Source: Aquabacterium sp. (GTDB lineage: Bacteria > Pseudomonadota > Gammaproteobacteria > Burkholderiales > Burkholderiaceae_C). From it: a stretch of DNA of 6,613 nucleotides. Under the pieces are notes generated by a model. That model searched no databases, was not told the DNA's origin, and worked only from the letters and a program-made list of their open reading frames with translations. Numbering within the stretch: the first letter of the stretch is position 1; each line of letters opens with the position of its first letter. Where the stretch lies: positions 1-6,613 of the forward strand of contig JAGNPA010000104.1 in assembly GCA_017989885.1 (NCBI GenBank). Reading direction: 5' to 3'. Positions 5,968 through 6,613 of the stretch are shown piece by piece. A program made the position numbers and the translations under genes.

Positions 5968-6468
5968 TCAGCCGTAGTGCTGGAGCGGGTGGTAGCCGTG
6001 AACGGAGTGGACGAGCGCGTAGCGCTGCGCCGTCCAGCGCAGTGGCGGCGCCGGTTGGGGAATCAGCCCCCGTGCGCGGCGCGCCAGCGTGACGTGCGGC
6101 TGATACGGCCTTGATTCCAGCGGCAAGCCCAGGTGCGTGAGCGTCTCGCCCAGTTGTCGATGCAACGTCAGCAGGGCGGGGGGCGTGGCTTCGGGCAGCA
6201 ACACGGCCACACCGTTGGGCCACACCTCCACGCGATCCAGGATCAAGGGCACAGGTGCACCGGGGGCCGGCAGGGCCTGCTGCAACGCAGGCAGCAGGGT
6301 CTGAGGCACCTGCCCGAGAAAATGCAGCGTCAGGTGCAGATCGTCCGCGCGGGTGAGGCGCGCAGTGGCAGGCCAGGTCTGCGCCTGTTGCCAGGCCAGC
6401 AAGGCGGCGCGGGTGTCGTCATCGGGCCACAGGGCCAGGAAGAGGCGCAAGGTGGGTTCTGGGGTCAT
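5968..6468 (-). CDS. thpR: 2'-5' RNA ligase / RNA 2',3'-cyclic phosphodiesterase family (ThpR-like)
   Basis: A 166-residue cytoplasmic protein of the 2H phosphoesterase superfamily. Both catalytic HxTx motifs are present: HLTL at 45-48 (in DDLHLTLHFLGQV) and HVTL at 125-128 (in PYQPHVTLARR). The N-terminal RLFLALWPDDDTRAAL is the typical opening strand and helix. Family members hydrolyse 2',3'-cyclic phosphates on RNA and can make or break 2'-5' linkages in vitro; the cellular role is unclear. The start ATG (complement of 6466-6468) has AAAGG (complement of 6475-6479) 6 bases upstream. The gene converges on the CoA-transferase gene with 26 bases between stops and no clear terminator, and it diverges from the next transporter gene with a 44-base gap. 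The symbol is assigned by family resemblance only. Confidence 0.9.
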   Translation of the reverse strand: MTPEPTLRLFLALWPDDDTRAALLAWQQAQTWPATARLTRADDLHLTLHFLGQVPQTLLPALQQALPAPGAPVPLILDRVEVWPNGVAVLLPEATPPALLTLHRQLGETLTHLGLPLESRPYQPHVTLARRARGLIPQPAPPLRWTAQRYALVHSVHGYHPLQHYG

Positions 6469-6512
6469 GACTTGCCTTTACAGTGGCCGAAACAAAGAGA
6501 GAGGATGTGCTT

Positions 6513-6613
6513 GTGAAAGAAGTGTCTGCGGCCCACACCGGTCAGTTTGCCCTGTTGAAGCAGAGACGGTTTGCCCCGTTCTTTGCCACCCAGTTTCTCG
6601 GGGCCGCCAACGA
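6513..6613 (+). CDS. Probable LplT/Aas-type MFS transporter (5' end only)
   Basis: Only the first 33 codons are in the window; the frame runs off the right edge. The peptide ends in FALLKQRRFAPFFATQFLGA followed by AN and a partial codon starting GA (Asp or Glu). This resembles the opening of LplT-like lysophospholipid transporters and MFS-acyltransferase fusions (…FLxQFLGAxNDN…). The start is taken as GTG at 6513 because AGAGGA (6500-6505) lies 7 bases upstream; the GTG at 6507 would be too close to it, and the ATG at 6505 meets a stop after three codons. The family call rests on a short segment, and whether an acyltransferase domain follows cannot be seen. Confidence 0.6.
   Translation, partial: MKEVSAAHTGQFALLKQRRFAPFFATQFLGAAN

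Noticed and set aside
1..6613. Search for CRISPR arrays, tRNA or rRNA genes, insertion sequences and attachment sites
   Set aside because: Reading by eye I saw no spaced direct repeats, tRNA-like cloverleaf, transposase gene or flanking duplications; genes are densely packed with gaps under 200 bases.

Overview
The window comes from a GC-rich chromosome whose genes end many codons in G or C. A Fur-type tonB-exbB-exbD cluster, a type VI secretion (T6SS) TssA gene and a PEP-CTERM-tagged exported protein together suggest a betaproteobacterium of the order Burkholderiales, such as a Leptothrix/Rubrivivax/Aquabacterium- or Comamonadaceae-like lineage. This placement is inferred from gene content and sequence style; no database search was made.

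Layout. (1) Bases 1-650 (+) hold the 3' part of a BON-OmpA envelope protein whose start lies outside the window. (2) Bases 651-720 hold two GC-rich hairpins between convergent genes. (3) Bases 721-1806 (-) encode a TssA/ImpA-family T6SS protein. (4) Bases 1807-1989 form a divergent control region with two inverted repeats on the tssA side and a Fur-box-like site beside tonB. (5) Bases 1990-4013 (+) are a compact tonB-exbB-exbD operon for energised outer-membrane uptake. (6) Bases 4108-4704 (+) encode a secreted CAP (SCP/YkwD-like) protein with a C-terminal PEP-CTERM tail. (7) Bases 4724-5941 (+) encode a class III (CaiB/BaiF) CoA-transferase. (8) Bases 5968-6468 (-) encode a 2'-5' RNA ligase/RNA 2',3'-cyclic phosphodiesterase (ThpR) family protein. 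(9) Bases 6513-6613 (+) are the first 33 codons of what looks like an LplT/Aas-type MFS transporter.

How the genes fit together. TonB, ExbB and ExbD form one inner-membrane machine: ExbB/ExbD use the proton gradient to drive TonB, which opens outer-membrane receptors. The Fur-like site just upstream suggests iron control. TssA and the BON-OmpA protein probably mark the edge of a T6SS locus extending off the left end. The CAP protein, CoA-transferase, ThpR and transporter genes share no obvious pathway with these or with one another.

Most of the window is ordinary, recognisable housekeeping and envelope biology. I found no sign of a wholly new system. The points most worth a second look are the PEP-CTERM CAP protein, the structured divergent region between tssA and tonB with a near-leaderless tonB start, and the hairpin spanning the CAP stop and CoA-transferase start.
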